Shown one piece after another: positions 20,232 to 29,878 of a DNA stretch of 64,000 nucleotides. Within the stretch, counting starts at the first letter, position 1, and every line of letters starts with the position of its first letter. The stretch is from assembly GCA_902626385.1 (NCBI GenBank), contig CACOEZ010000006.1:1-64000 (forward strand), read 5' to 3'. The translations under genes were made by a program, and so were the position numbers. Below the pieces are notes generated by a model. That model ran no database searches, was not told where the DNA came from, and worked only from the letters and a program-made list of their open reading frames with translations. The DNA is from an uncultured SAR86 cluster bacterium (GTDB lineage: Bacteria > Pseudomonadota > Gammaproteobacteria > Magnimaribacterales > D2472).

Positions 20232-20540
20232 ATGAAAAGACTTTTACCACTTTTATTTATTTTTTCTGTATCTCTATTTTCTGAAGTGGTTATTGACGTA
20301 AGAACTTCATATGAATTTGAGAGTGGCCATGTTCAAGGTTCACAAAATATAGAATGGGAAAATATTCATCAAATAAAAGAAACTATAAAAAAAGACGAAA
20401 AAATATTTCTTTATTGCAGAAGTGGCAATAGATCTGGCAAAGCTACAAAAATTTTACTTGATTTAGGTTATAGGGATGTTACAAATCTTGGCAGCCTTCA
20501 GTCGGCGGCAGATTTTCTCGAGTTAAAAATTGTTAAGTAA
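20232..20540 (+). CDS. exported single-domain rhodanese
   Basis: A 102-residue protein with a short signal peptide (MKRLLPLLFIFSVSLFS) and one rhodanese domain: VIDVRTSYEFESGHVQGSQN, then the active-site loop YCRSGNRSGKA with the catalytic Cys, then LLDLGYRDVTNLGS. It resembles periplasmic PspE-type sulfurtransferases, which move sulfane sulfur in vitro; the physiological acceptor is unclear. It begins four bases after the GMC oxidoreductase stop, suggesting co-transcription. Confidence 0.9.
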   Translation: MKRLLPLLFIFSVSLFSEVVIDVRTSYEFESGHVQGSQNIEWENIHQIKETIKKDEKIFLYCRSGNRSGKATKILLDLGYRDVTNLGSLQSAADFLELKIVK

Positions 20541-20555
20541 ATTTATAGAAAGTTA

Positions 20556-21479
20556 ATGAAAAATTTTTTTAGCTTTTTATCAAAATTCTCTAATAAAAAA
20601 ATTATATGTTTTGATGGCGGTGGAGTAAGAACTATTGCTTCGATAGTATTTTTAAAAAAACTTGAGGCCGAAAGTGGTAAAAAAGTTTCGGATATTTTTG
20701 ATATGTTCGTTGGAACTAGTGCTGGTGCTTTCAATGCAGCATGTTTTGCTTATGGTGGATTCACTGCAGATAAAATTAAAAGATACTGGTCAAGAAGCTA
20801 TTTAGACAAAATTATGAGAACATCTTTTTTCTGGGATAAAGCTAGTTTGATTCAAGCAAGACCAAGATATGAGAGTGAGGGAAGACTGGAAGTTCTGAAA
20901 GAAATCTTTGGTGAAAGCACTCTAAGAGAATCTAATAAACCTTTTTTATCGCTTTGTTATAACATTGAAACTAGAGAGCATGTAATTCATGATTCAATAA
21001 ATACACCAGAAGTAACCTTTATAGATGCTGTCGCTGCATCAAGTGCAGCGCCAATGTATTTTCCAACTTACCAAATGAAAAATGAGTCATGGATGATAGA
21101 CGGTAGTATCGTCACAAACAACCCTACGCTGATAGGATATCAGTTCGCAAAAAAAATTCTTGATAATGAAAACATAAAAATATTGAGTATTGGATCAGGA
21201 CATAATAAAAATAAAATTAGTGGAGAAACTTCTACAAAGTGGGGCGGCGTTGGATGGTTGAGAAACGATATCATGGGCATGATGCTAGATTCTGAAATTC
21301 ATAATGAAATTTCTAGTAATATTTTTAAAGACAATTATCTTAGAATTAATACACCTATGGGAAAGATTAATAAATTTCTTGATGACGACTCAGAGGAAAA
21401 CCTTGAGAAAATTCATTTAATGGGCATGGAATGGTGGACAGAGTTCGGTGATGATGCATTAAAGTTTATTGAAAGTTAA
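20556..21479 (+). CDS. patatin-like phospholipase/acyl hydrolase
   Basis: A 307-residue protein with all patatin hallmarks: the oxyanion loop CFDGGGVRTI near residue 20, the nucleophile elbow FVGTSAGAFNAA, and the second catalytic residue in MIDGSIVTNNP. Patatins cleave acyl chains from phospholipids or other lipids with a Ser-Asp dyad. There is no signal peptide, so it is probably cytosolic or membrane-associated from the inside. It follows the rhodanese by 15 bases and is the last gene before the TonB-receptor promoter. Confidence 0.92.
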   Translation: MKNFFSFLSKFSNKKIICFDGGGVRTIASIVFLKKLEAESGKKVSDIFDMFVGTSAGAFNAACFAYGGFTADKIKRYWSRSYLDKIMRTSFFWDKASLIQARPRYESEGRLEVLKEIFGESTLRESNKPFLSLCYNIETREHVIHDSINTPEVTFIDAVAASSAAPMYFPTYQMKNESWMIDGSIVTNNPTLIGYQFAKKILDNENIKILSIGSGHNKNKISGETSTKWGGVGWLRNDIMGMMLDSEIHNEISSNIFKDNYLRINTPMGKINKFLDDDSEENLEKIHLMGMEWWTEFGDDALKFIES

Positions 21480-21512
21480 TTATCAATAATGCTTATAAAT
21501 ATACATAAATAC

Positions 21513-21541
21513 TTGACATAATATCTTCAAAAAAGTCTAAT
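21513..21541 (+). promoter_or_regulatory. sigma-70 promoter of the TonB receptor gene
   Basis: A perfect TTGACA (21513-21518) and TCTAAT (21536-21541) separated by 17 bases, about 40 bases before the GTG start. AGGGGGT nine bases before the start is a strong ribosome binding site. Confidence 0.65.
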
Positions 21542-21580
21542 AACTTCTTTCATTTACACACAAAAACCTAGGGGGTTAAC

Positions 21581-24500
21581 GTGAATAAGTATTTATTATC
21601 TTTGTTGGTAATTTTGCCAGCTTTTCAAGTTGTATTTGCACAAGATACTAATGAAGAAGTTGAAGAAGTTGTTGTCACAGGCTACAAATCTAGTTTGAAG
21701 GATGCAATTGACATCAAAAGGAAAAATGTTGGTGTCGTAGATGCCCTTACTGCAGAGGATTTAGGTAAATTTCCGGATGGAAACTTAGCTGAAGCTTTGT
21801 CAAGGCTTGTTGGTGTAACGACTGAAAGAAGTAACGATGAGGGTACAAAAGTTACTGTTCGTGGTCTTGGGCCTGAATTTAACTTGGTAACATTAAACGG
21901 AAGAACTATGCCAACTGTCCCCCCGCAATATGGTGGCGGAAGATCATTTAACTTTGGAGATATTTCATCGCACGGTGTTGCAGCTGTTGAGGTATATAAA
22001 TCTGCAAATGCTGTGCTTCCATCTGGGGGTTTAGGATCAACAATAAATATGGTTACTGCAAAACCATTATTAGCGAATCCTGGTGCCTCAATAAGTGTTA
22101 GAGGAAATAATCATACAAAAAATGAAAATGGAGACGATCTAACTCCTGAACTAGATTTTATTTTCACAACTAAAGGAGAATTTCTAGGTTCAAGTTGGGG
22201 ATTTGCAATTTCAGGTTCTCATCAAGAAAGACATAATAGAGAGGAAGGGACTAATGAAATAACATGGCTTCCTTCTAATGAAAGAAATCACGTACCAGCT
22301 TCAGCTGTAATAACATCCACAAATAAAAGATCAGATGGAGTATTTTTCTATCCTGAGTCTTTGGCGTATAAATTTAAAGATAATGAAAGTGAAAGAGACA
22401 ATCTTCAAACAACTTTTCAATGGGAAACTGGCAGACTTGTTTCTACCCTTGACTATACTGTTTCAAGTACAAGTTTTGATTTTACAGGAATAACTGTTGG
22501 TTCTTATTTTGCTGGTTGGAACACAACAGTAGCATCTATCAATGATAACGGTGCCGTTATTTCAGGAACATCGCTTGCAGTTCCAAACGGAGACAGCTGG
22601 CAAAATGATTTTGAATACGGTAATTCAGACAACAATAATGCTTCTGTAGGTTTAAATTTCGATTTTCAAGTTAACGATAATCTTAATTTAACACTTGACT
22701 ATCATGACTCAACGGCTGCATTTAAGGGAACTCCTGGTGGTACGCAAAATAACATTCTTCAGTTTTCTAATGGTGCATGGGCTGGATGGGGCTGGTGGCC
22801 AGTACAAGAAGCTTCAGGTTATTTGAGAGAAAGATCATTCGACTTTAATAATAAAGTTGGATCATTAACTTGGAATATGGATAAAAATTTCCAGGGAAAT
22901 CCAATAAATGTTACTGAATTCGACGGAAGTGACATGGGACCGAGACAAGCATTTTTAAACTATCAGGAAAGAGAAAGTGAATTAGATCAGCTTCAATTGA
23001 TAGGTACTTGGGATAATAATGATGAAATATTTATGAGTTCTTTAAAATCAGTTGAATTCGGAATATCTCAGATGGATACTAAATTTACGAATCAAAAATG
23101 GTTCAATCAATTAGTGAATGGAAAGCTCGCTGACGGTGACCCTGTAATGATGACTTATGCATTTATGCCTGACGGTGTATGGACAAAGAATTATGCGCCA
23201 GGATATTTAGGATCAGGTACACCATTTTACTATCTTAATATAAGCAAAGAAGATGCATTATATTGGTTTGGAGCTGCTGGAATGGTTGGCGATTTTTCTA
23301 GCCAAGATGGCAGTTGGTGGAATAATAACAATACACCTTATCAATGGCCTGCTGAATGTATTGCTCAGGATGCTGTTGATGCTGATGGTAATCCAAATGG
23401 ATTAGGTTCAAATGTCGGATACGATGGAAATAGATCAACAACTCGAGGAGTCGTAGATGGTTGTTACGGTAGCAGAGATTCAAATGGAATTATTGTTGAA
23501 GAACTAAACTCTGTATTCGTTAACTTTAACTTTGAAACTGAAACTGCCTCAGGTATGCCTGTGAGAGCTCAACTTGGATTGAGATACGAAGAAGAAGAAA
23601 GATCATCAACTGCAACGACTGTTGTGCCTACAAATACTGCATGGAGTCTAGGTGCGTTTATGTATGGTGACAAAGTTGGAGTTGTAACAGCACCAACTCA
23701 ATACACTGGCTACGGTGATACAGATTATTTATTACCTAACTTTAATATGACTATTGAGCCAGCTGAAAATAAAGTTGTTAGGATTTCAGCTAGTAAGACA
23801 ATTGCTAGACCATCACTAGAGCAAATGGACTCTACAGTAAGTGTTGGTGCATTTGATTCAAGATATCCGTTGACTATTGGAACAGGTAATCCAAATCTTC
23901 AACCATATGAATCAACAAACTTTGATTTAGCTTATGAGCATTATTATGCAGAGGGAAGCTATTTCGCTGTAAATTATTTTGTAAAGCAAATTGAAGACTA
24001 TCACGGTGCTGGATTAACCAGCGGACCTTTCAACGGTGTTCGTGATGTTACAGCTGGTCCAAGAGGGGCTTTAATTGTTCCTGAAAATGATGATGCATTA
24101 TGTCAATGGACTGCATCACAAGGATATTGGGCTTGCGGATGGTCAAACGCTTATGATTGGGCTTGGTTAGTTAACACTGGATTTACTTTTGGTTGTAATG
24201 GTGCTCCTGCATCAGACTGTATCCCAGATGCTAATAACGGAAATGCTGTATTTCTTGGAAATTCAGATGATCCTTTTTATATTTTTAATTTAGCTCAACC
24301 AGTAAATAAATATAGTGGCGATCTTGATGGATTTGAAGTTGCTATACAACATTTATTCGAAAATAATTTTGGTGTCATTGCAAATATGACATTTGTTGGA
24401 GGAGATACTGATGCTGATAGAGCAGCTTTAGGAGAGCAATTTGCTTTACCTGGATTTGGAGATGCAGCAAATTTATCCGTTTTTTATGAAGATGAAATTA

Positions 24501-24757
24501 TTTCAGTTAGACTTTCATATAATCTAAAAGGTGAAACTTATGCTGGAATGGATCAATATAATCCTTTATATGTTGTTGAAAGAGCTCAGGTTGACCTAAA
24601 TGCAACATTTAACGCTACAGAAAACACACAATTCTTTTTTGAAGCAATAAACTTAACTGACTCCGAAGTTGAGCTGTATTCAAGATACGAAGAAATGACT
24701 TTCTTATATCAAGATCATGGCCCCATCTACAAAGCAGGGTTTAGATATAAGTTTTAA
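21581..24757 (+). CDS. TonB-dependent outer-membrane receptor
   Basis: A 1058-residue outer-membrane receptor starting at GTG. A signal peptide (cut after VVFAQ) is followed by a TonB box VEEVVVTGYKSS at about residues 28-39, and a plug with LTAEDLGKFPDGNLAEALSR, TVRGLGPEFNLVTLNG and SGGLGSTINMVTAKPL. The rest is a 22-strand type barrel ending in the aromatic terminus FRYKF. The IDIKRKNVGVVDA-type plug start is typical of the subclass found next to peptidases and carbohydrate enzymes in marine and plant-associated bacteria, rather than siderophore receptors. The substrate is unknown; the M64 peptidase lipoprotein downstream suggests peptide or glycopeptide products. Confidence 0.95.
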   Translation: MNKYLLSLLVILPAFQVVFAQDTNEEVEEVVVTGYKSSLKDAIDIKRKNVGVVDALTAEDLGKFPDGNLAEALSRLVGVTTERSNDEGTKVTVRGLGPEFNLVTLNGRTMPTVPPQYGGGRSFNFGDISSHGVAAVEVYKSANAVLPSGGLGSTINMVTAKPLLANPGASISVRGNNHTKNENGDDLTPELDFIFTTKGEFLGSSWGFAISGSHQERHNREEGTNEITWLPSNERNHVPASAVITSTNKRSDGVFFYPESLAYKFKDNESERDNLQTTFQWETGRLVSTLDYTVSSTSFDFTGITVGSYFAGWNTTVASINDNGAVISGTSLAVPNGDSWQNDFEYGNSDNNNASVGLNFDFQVNDNLNLTLDYHDSTAAFKGTPGGTQNNILQFSNGAWAGWGWWPVQEASGYLRERSFDFNNKVGSLTWNMDKNFQGNPINVTEFDGSDMGPRQAFLNYQERESELDQLQLIGTWDNNDEIFMSSLKSVEFGISQMDTKFTNQKWFNQLVNGKLADGDPVMMTYAFMPDGVWTKNYAPGYLGSGTPFYYLNISKEDALYWFGAAGMVGDFSSQDGSWWNNNNTPYQWPAECIAQDAVDADGNPNGLGSNVGYDGNRSTTRGVVDGCYGSRDSNGIIVEELNSVFVNFNFETETASGMPVRAQLGLRYEEEERSSTATTVVPTNTAWSLGAFMYGDKVGVVTAPTQYTGYGDTDYLLPNFNMTIEPAENKVVRISASKTIARPSLEQMDSTVSVGAFDSRYPLTIGTGNPNLQPYESTNFDLAYEHYYAEGSYFAVNYFVKQIEDYHGAGLTSGPFNGVRDVTAGPRGALIVPENDDALCQWTASQGYWACGWSNAYDWAWLVNTGFTFGCNGAPASDCIPDANNGNAVFLGNSDDPFYIFNLAQPVNKYSGDLDGFEVAIQHLFENNFGVIANMTFVGGDTDADRAALGEQFALPGFGDAANLSVFYEDEIISVRLSYNLKGETYAGMDQYNPLYVVERAQVDLNATFNATENTQFFFEAINLTDSEVELYSRYEEMTFLYQDHGPIYKAGFRYKF

Positions 24758-24775
24758 TTTTTTGAATTAATTTAT

Positions 24776-24802
24776 AAAGAGGGCGCTAAGCCCTCTTTTA
24801 TT
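24776..24802 (+). terminator. intrinsic terminator after TonB receptor
   Basis: Stem AAAGAGGGC / GCCCTCTTT with a five-base loop and trailing T residues, 20 bases after the receptor stop codon. Confidence 0.88.
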
Positions 24803-24823
24803 TGAGATATAATTAAATAGATC

Positions 24824-26902
24824 GTGAAAAATTTAAAATTTTTAATTGCACTACTACTTATTGCTTCATGTGGCGGTGGCGGTGGTGGCGGTGGTGGCGG
24901 AGTGCCCTTTGCCTTAACACTTGCTTCAAATGTTTTTTCTCTAAATGAAGATACAACTTATACAGGATCTTTGACTGCCTCAGCAAATGAAGCAGTTACT
25001 TTAACTTATAGTGTTACTTCACAAACAACTAATGGTTCTATCACTTTGTCACAAAATGGAGGCTCAGTTAGCTACACTCCAAATGCAAATTTTAATGGCA
25101 CAGACTCATTCACTTACTCAGTAACAGCTGTTGAGAAAAGCATAGTCAGAGATAGTACTGTTACCATAACTGTTAATCCTGTAAATGATGCTCCTGTTGT
25201 TACAATCACATCAAAATCAAACCTTGATGAGAATAATGTTCTATTTGATCAAAATCCAACATTCTCTATTTCATTCAGTGACATTGACAATGCGAATGAC
25301 GAATTATCTTTTAGTGCAAAAGTTAATAATGCTAACGTTCCTTCAACTTTTATAGGATCAGCTGAGGGACTTGGTGAAATAAGTTTAGATTTAACTTCTC
25401 TTACAAGTGCGGGTTTATTTGATGCTGAAATTATTGTTTCTGACGGAAATCTTACAGGTTCAGATACTTATACAACATGGCATATCTCCAACAAAACAGT
25501 AGTCACCATTAACCAAGATGATGATCCTGAGGATGGTTTTGATGGAGGGGCTAAAACTCCAAAAGATTATTATGTCTATTATTTAGTGGGTAATCCGACA
25601 TCAAAAGGAAGAACAAAATACTTATTCATTGGTGATTCTTTAGATGGAGCAGGAGATATCAGTCTTTACAGAAGAGCATTAATCGCATCTATTAATAAAT
25701 TAAATGCTTCTGACGCTTCAGAATTTTTTAGCGATGACTATTTCACTGTTGTATCTGCTGAGCCAGTTGATCCTGATGGTACATCGCCAGTTGGAGTTAG
25801 AACCGGTTGTTATGACTTTGACGAGGATGTTTATTGTATTGGTGAGATGGATACTGCAATATTTGATGTTTTGTTACCAGATAATGTTCTTGTATCTACG
25901 CTTACAAGAGTTCAGGGCAGAGGAGTAAATCAAGGCAATAAAAATATTCAAAGAATAACTGAGACTGATCCTGAAAGAACAAGGCATACATTAATGCATG
26001 AGCTTGGTCATGCTCATGGTCAAATGGGAGACGAATACAGAACTGATGAGAGAGATTTGACCGATAGAGGTTATAACGTTAATACTACAACCCAGTCTGA
26101 TGTTTCAATTCTTAAGTGGAATCATCATATACCCGATCAACTTAATGTTTTAGGTAAAGATATAAGAGTTTGTTATAACTACGGCGATGGGTCTATAGGT
26201 GATTGGGATGATCAAGGAATTACTGCTGATATGTGCCAGTGTTTTGTTAACGAGTGGAGCACATCCTATGATGCAGATGGCCAGCCATCCTATACTTTCA
26301 TAAGAAAGAATCCTGAATGCAGTGGAGTAGGGCTTTTTGAAGGGAATTACTATGGTTTGTATGGTAATTATAGACCTACTTTTTGCTCGGTTATGGATAG
26401 TTGCACAAGTGCTGGATATGGTCCAGTAAATGTAGAGGGCTTTGCAATTGGATCCATACATAATCAAGGTTTCTACGCAGAGGAAGACGTCAATCTCGTC
26501 AGAGATGATTCACAAGCAAATGTCGGCTTTGAAATAATATTAGATGTTGAATATGACACTTCAAAAATTAAACTTAAGTGGTTTATTAATGGTGTAGAAG
26601 ATGCTTCAAAAGAAAACCAAACAACAGTTGTATTTGATCGTCCGGCAGATAATAGCGTGCAGATATATACAGCAAAAGCTATAGATTTAACCGGTACAAT
26701 CAGCGCAGCCGATGATGTTATTGACAATACAGATTTTTATGAAGGCGCTTTTCAGTCATATTTTTACTGGTGCGCATACAATTCACAAAATCGATGTTCT
26801 TGGTCATATGATCCAAGCCCATCAACTTACTCTAATTATGACTATGGTTATATGAGAGGACCAATGGGTGTAACATGGGCAATAAATTGGGAAAAATGGT
26901 AA
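24824..26902 (+). CDS. M64-type zinc metallopeptidase lipoprotein
   Basis: A 692-residue predicted lipoprotein starting at GTG. The signal MKNLKFLIALLLIASC ends in lipobox IASC and runs into ten glycines. Residues about 30-125 form a Cadherin_5-like domain (FSLNEDTTYTGSLTA, NFNGTDSFTYSVT), 125-220 a second beta domain. The catalytic module carries MHELGHAHGQMGDEY near residue 392: HExxH plus a downstream DEY, the arrangement of peptidase family M64. The C-terminal part is Cys- and aromatic-rich (CAYNSQNRCSW). By family it cleaves proteins outside the cytoplasm. It lies between the TonB receptor and a coupled small exported protein. Confidence 0.85.
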   Translation: MKNLKFLIALLLIASCGGGGGGGGGGVPFALTLASNVFSLNEDTTYTGSLTASANEAVTLTYSVTSQTTNGSITLSQNGGSVSYTPNANFNGTDSFTYSVTAVEKSIVRDSTVTITVNPVNDAPVVTITSKSNLDENNVLFDQNPTFSISFSDIDNANDELSFSAKVNNANVPSTFIGSAEGLGEISLDLTSLTSAGLFDAEIIVSDGNLTGSDTYTTWHISNKTVVTINQDDDPEDGFDGGAKTPKDYYVYYLVGNPTSKGRTKYLFIGDSLDGAGDISLYRRALIASINKLNASDASEFFSDDYFTVVSAEPVDPDGTSPVGVRTGCYDFDEDVYCIGEMDTAIFDVLLPDNVLVSTLTRVQGRGVNQGNKNIQRITETDPERTRHTLMHELGHAHGQMGDEYRTDERDLTDRGYNVNTTTQSDVSILKWNHHIPDQLNVLGKDIRVCYNYGDGSIGDWDDQGITADMCQCFVNEWSTSYDADGQPSYTFIRKNPECSGVGLFEGNYYGLYGNYRPTFCSVMDSCTSAGYGPVNVEGFAIGSIHNQGFYAEEDVNLVRDDSQANVGFEIILDVEYDTSKIKLKWFINGVEDASKENQTTVVFDRPADNSVQIYTAKAIDLTGTISAADDVIDNTDFYEGAFQSYFYWCAYNSQNRCSWSYDPSPSTYSNYDYGYMRGPMGVTWAINWEKW

Positions 26903-27369
26903 AAATTTTTTATATAGTTTTCACTTTAGTAATTAGCGTTTCTATTTCTGCTAATATGCCTCCATTGCTTAAACAAGATTTAGATAAAGCTAACTCCGCT
27001 TTAGAAATTGAAGAAATGGCAAAGATTTATAATCTTTCTGGTAACAGATTTGGTATATCTATTGAAAACTCAAAGATTGGTAAACCTACAAAAGCAGCTA
27101 TTAAGAATATGAAATTGTTAACACCATCTGATAAATACGCTTTAAGCATATTAGATTCAGATAAAAAAGAAATATTTTTAATTGGTCTTGGTGATCCATT
27201 TTATATTCATGCTCAACACATTGATTATGAAGAGAGTGATTTTTTCGGAGGGTATATTGATGCAAACATTGAAATTGCCCTTCCAATTGATACAGATGTT
27301 TCTTATTTAGTCCTCTTATCGCAAGATGACAAGATTCTCAAAAAAATTCGAGAAGTTAAGGTTAATTAA
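26896..27369 (+). CDS. exported protein of unknown function, coupled to the M64 peptidase
   Basis: A 157-residue protein with a signal peptide (MVKIFYIVFTLVISVSISA). The ATG at 26896 overlaps the last seven bases of the peptidase gene, so translation is coupled; the longer frame would start inside the peptidase. The mature part has no motif I recognise; it reads DLDKANSALEIEEMAKIYNL followed by a beta-rich C-terminal half (IGLGDPFYIHAQHIDY, VSYLVLLSQDDKILKKI). A chaperone, inhibitor or accessory domain of the peptidase is a reasonable guess from the overlap alone. Confidence 0.75.
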   Translation: MVKIFYIVFTLVISVSISANMPPLLKQDLDKANSALEIEEMAKIYNLSGNRFGISIENSKIGKPTKAAIKNMKLLTPSDKYALSILDSDKKEIFLIGLGDPFYIHAQHIDYEESDFFGGYIDANIEIALPIDTDVSYLVLLSQDDKILKKIREVKVN

Positions 27370-27406
27370 CCAATCTAAGAATTAATTTCTCTTAAATTAC
27401 AATTGC

Positions 27407-27435
27407 TTGAAACGATATTCTTAAAGGAGTATATT
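27407..27435 (+). promoter_or_regulatory. sigma-70 promoter of tRNA-Gly(GCC)
   Basis: TTGAAA (27407-27412), a 17-base spacer and TATATT (27430-27435), ending 11 bases before the tRNA. Confidence 0.7.
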
Positions 27436-27446
27436 AACTCCCCAAT

Positions 27447-27522
27447 GCGGTACTAGCTCAGTTGGTAGAGCGTCTGCTTGCCAAGCAGAAGGCCGCCGGT
27501 TCGAGACCGGCGTACCGCACCA
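27447..27522 (+). tRNA. tRNA-Gly (GCC anticodon)
   Basis: 76 bases with encoded CCA; acceptor GCGGTAC/GTACCGC, D-arm AGCTCAGTTGGTAGAGC, anticodon stem TCTGC/GCAGA around TTGCCAA, T-loop TTCGAGA. Confidence 0.98.
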
Positions 27523-27604
27523 CTTTGTAGATAAAAAATTTACAAAATTCTTTTTAATATCCAAAATTTTTGATGTACTATTATTCTTTTAATAGGAGAG
27601 AATT

Positions 27605-28312
27605 ATGAGAAAATTTTTATTTAGCTTTTTAGTCCTGTCTTGCTTTTCATTTCAATCACTTAGTGCTGCTGGATATATTGCTTTATATTCAATGGAAGTA
27701 GAAGATCAAAATGCTTTTGCTGCAGATATGGATGAGCTAATGAGCTCTGATTGGGGAAAATCTTTTCCAGGCGCTGTGTCATTAGTTCATTACACTTTTA
27801 ATGGTTACGATGATGCAACTCATGCTGTAGTAATTAATTATGAAACAGAAGCGGATATGGCGAAGGGAACCGATTCGTTTTATGAGCCATATTTTGGAAC
27901 ATTTCTTGCAAAAACAGCTTCTAATGTTTCTGATGTTGAGCAATCATTGAGCATGAAACTTATCTCTGGCGGTGAAAGTAATCCTGAAAATAATCAGGTT
28001 TATACAGTCTTCAGGATGCAGGTTGAAGATCCAGCATCATATGCAAAAGCTTATATGAAAGTAACAGAGGCACAACAAGAAGCTGGAAATATGGACGGTG
28101 CATATGGTCTGAGAGCACAAGTTGCAGGTAGTGTAAATTATTATACTCACTATGCTTTTATTGGGGCTAGCAGTATGCAATCAGCAATTGAGGGAATGGA
28201 AACATTATATTCAAGTGATTCTTTCGCAACTTTTCAAAAAGAAGTTGATGGAAATAGAAAACTTATGAATACTTCAATGTTAAAAGTTTTAAAAGTCTAT
28301 AACACTAATTAA
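27605..28312 (+). CDS. exported internally duplicated barrel-like protein
   Basis: A 235-residue protein with a signal peptide (MRKFLFSFLVLSCFSFQSLSA). The mature part is two similar halves. The first has YIALYSMEVEDQNAFAADMD, then LVHYTFNGYDDATHAVVINY. The second has YTVFRMQVEDPASYAKAYMK, then NYYTHYAFIGASSMQSAIEG. This pattern suits two fused dimeric alpha/beta-barrel (ABM-like) domains forming a pseudo-dimer. The function is unknown. It has a strong ribosome binding site (AGGAGAG), its own terminator, and relatives in this window at 29442, 29879, 48319 and 49193. Confidence 0.8.
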   Translation: MRKFLFSFLVLSCFSFQSLSAAGYIALYSMEVEDQNAFAADMDELMSSDWGKSFPGAVSLVHYTFNGYDDATHAVVINYETEADMAKGTDSFYEPYFGTFLAKTASNVSDVEQSLSMKLISGGESNPENNQVYTVFRMQVEDPASYAKAYMKVTEAQQEAGNMDGAYGLRAQVAGSVNYYTHYAFIGASSMQSAIEGMETLYSSDSFATFQKEVDGNRKLMNTSMLKVLKVYNTN

Positions 28313-28329
28313 TCCATAAAAATGTTATA

Positions 28330-28358
28330 AAAAAGGGAGCAGTTGCTCCCTTTTTATT
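28330..28358 (+). terminator. intrinsic terminator
   Basis: Stem AAAAAGGGAGC / GCTCCCTTTTT with loop AGTT, 18 bases after the stop of the exported barrel-like protein. Confidence 0.92.
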
Positions 28359-28381
28359 TGATTTAATTTAGTATTAACGAT

Positions 28382-29353
28382 GTGAAAAGAATAATATTTT
28401 TATTTTCGATATTTTTTATTTCATCCTGTGGTGGAGGAGGCTCCTCTTCAGGTTCCGATAATGATTCTAATTTTATTATTCCAGCTACAAATTCTATTTC
28501 TGAAAATTGTGAAACAGTTTCATGGAATAACAAGCTTGAAAGATGTGACTTAATTCATAATGAGCTTGAAAGATACTATTACATATACAAACCTTCAAAT
28601 TTAAATATTAATAAAAGTATTCCTTTGCTATTTGCTTTACACGGATATGGGAGCACCGCTCAAAGACATTTTTCATACACTAACTATGAACCGATATCAG
28701 ATACAAATAATTTAGTAGTTATTTATCCCCAAGGCTATCCAATGAGGACAACACTTGCTAGCTCATCCTCGCATTGGAATAGTGGTGGATGGACTGTTGG
28801 TAGTGATGTGGATGATGTTGGATTCATTGATACTGTTATTGATCTTGTTTTAAAAAAGATAATGATTGATGAAACTAGAATTTATTCATCTGGTATGTCT
28901 AATGGTGGATTCATGAGCTACCACTTAGCTTGTAAGCTCAGTTCGAAAATTTCAGCTGTTGCTTCTGTTACTGGTTCGATGAGTCCAGAGACATTATCAG
29001 AGTGCAAACCAAGTCATCCTACACCAATATTACAGATTCATGGATTACAAGATTATACTGTCCCATATTCTGGCCTATCTTATATGGAAAGTATTCCAAC
29101 TGTTATCGATTACTGGTCAGAATTCAATTCATGTGACTCCAATCCAGAAAAACTTATTCTAGATAATTTCGATGCAGGATATGTAATTAATATCGATGAA
29201 TATAAAAATTGTACTAATGATGTAAATGTAAAATTAATCCTTCACACTAGCATGGGCCATACTTGGCCTTCAGTATCAAGCCTAGGCATAAGTGCTAGCG
29301 CTGAAGTCTGGAATTTTGTTTCTCAATATAATCTTGATGGAAAAATAAATTAA
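28382..29353 (+). CDS. PHB-depolymerase-like esterase lipoprotein
   Basis: A 323-residue alpha/beta hydrolase of the polyhydroxybutyrate-depolymerase/LpqC type, starting at GTG. Lipoprotein signal MKRIIFLFSIFFISSC, then a Gly/Ser linker. The catalytic domain shows the oxyanion region LLFALHGYGSTAQ, VVIYPQGYP, the nucleophile elbow YSSGMSNGGFMSYHLAC, the acid region ILQIHGLQDYTVPYSG and the His in MGHTWPS. Such enzymes hydrolyse short-chain polyesters or feruloyl esters outside the cell. The substrate cannot be told. It follows a strong terminator, so it has its own promoter. Confidence 0.88.
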   Translation: MKRIIFLFSIFFISSCGGGGSSSGSDNDSNFIIPATNSISENCETVSWNNKLERCDLIHNELERYYYIYKPSNLNINKSIPLLFALHGYGSTAQRHFSYTNYEPISDTNNLVVIYPQGYPMRTTLASSSSHWNSGGWTVGSDVDDVGFIDTVIDLVLKKIMIDETRIYSSGMSNGGFMSYHLACKLSSKISAVASVTGSMSPETLSECKPSHPTPILQIHGLQDYTVPYSGLSYMESIPTVIDYWSEFNSCDSNPEKLILDNFDAGYVINIDEYKNCTNDVNVKLILHTSMGHTWPSVSSLGISASAEVWNFVSQYNLDGKIN

Positions 29354-29441
29354 ATATAGTAAAAATATATATTTTTAGAAATTTAATATGTTTATTTTAA
29401 TGTTATATTATTTAATCATTTTATTAATAAGGGAGAAAAAA

Positions 29442-29867
29442 ATGAGATTTATATTAATTTCAGCTTTAATAGTTTCATTTACAGCATTTGCTCAAGAAGA
29501 AAATTCAAGAGAATTTGCAGATGGTGTAATAGAGCTTACAACTGTAAAAGTAAAAACCAATTTCCTTCAGGATTATTTAGATGGCATTGAACAAACATGG
29601 ATTGCTGCAGCAAAAATACAGCAAGAAATGGGAATAATATCTAATTATAACGTTTACATTGGGAACGATGGTTCAACTGTATATCTCACGATGACTTATC
29701 CGTCATGGGCAAATAAAGCTCCATGGTCAGATGAGCAGACGGAAGAATTTCAGAAAAAATTTAGAGAAACAATTTCTCAAGAGGACAATCAGCAGCTATC
29801 TCAAAGCTATGAAGATATTCGTGAAATTGTTAGCGTTGAGTTGATAGGAAGATTAATTTTTAACTAA
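29442..29867 (+). CDS. exported small barrel-like protein
   Basis: I use the ATG at 29442 because GGGAG lies upstream and it yields a clean signal peptide (MRFILISALIVSFTAFAQ); the frame from 29388 would add a second hydrophobic stretch. The mature part (about 124 residues) is a single domain with VIELTTVKVKTNFLQDYLDG, then STVYLTMTYPSWANKAPW. The beta-alpha-beta rhythm resembles the domain found twice in the neighbouring exported proteins. Function unknown. The next gene begins 11 bases later with its own AAGGAG site, so the two are likely one transcript. Confidence 0.75.
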   Translation: MRFILISALIVSFTAFAQEENSREFADGVIELTTVKVKTNFLQDYLDGIEQTWIAAAKIQQEMGIISNYNVYIGNDGSTVYLTMTYPSWANKAPWSDEQTEEFQKKFRETISQEDNQQLSQSYEDIREIVSVELIGRLIFN

Positions 29868-29878
29868 AGGAGAAATAT

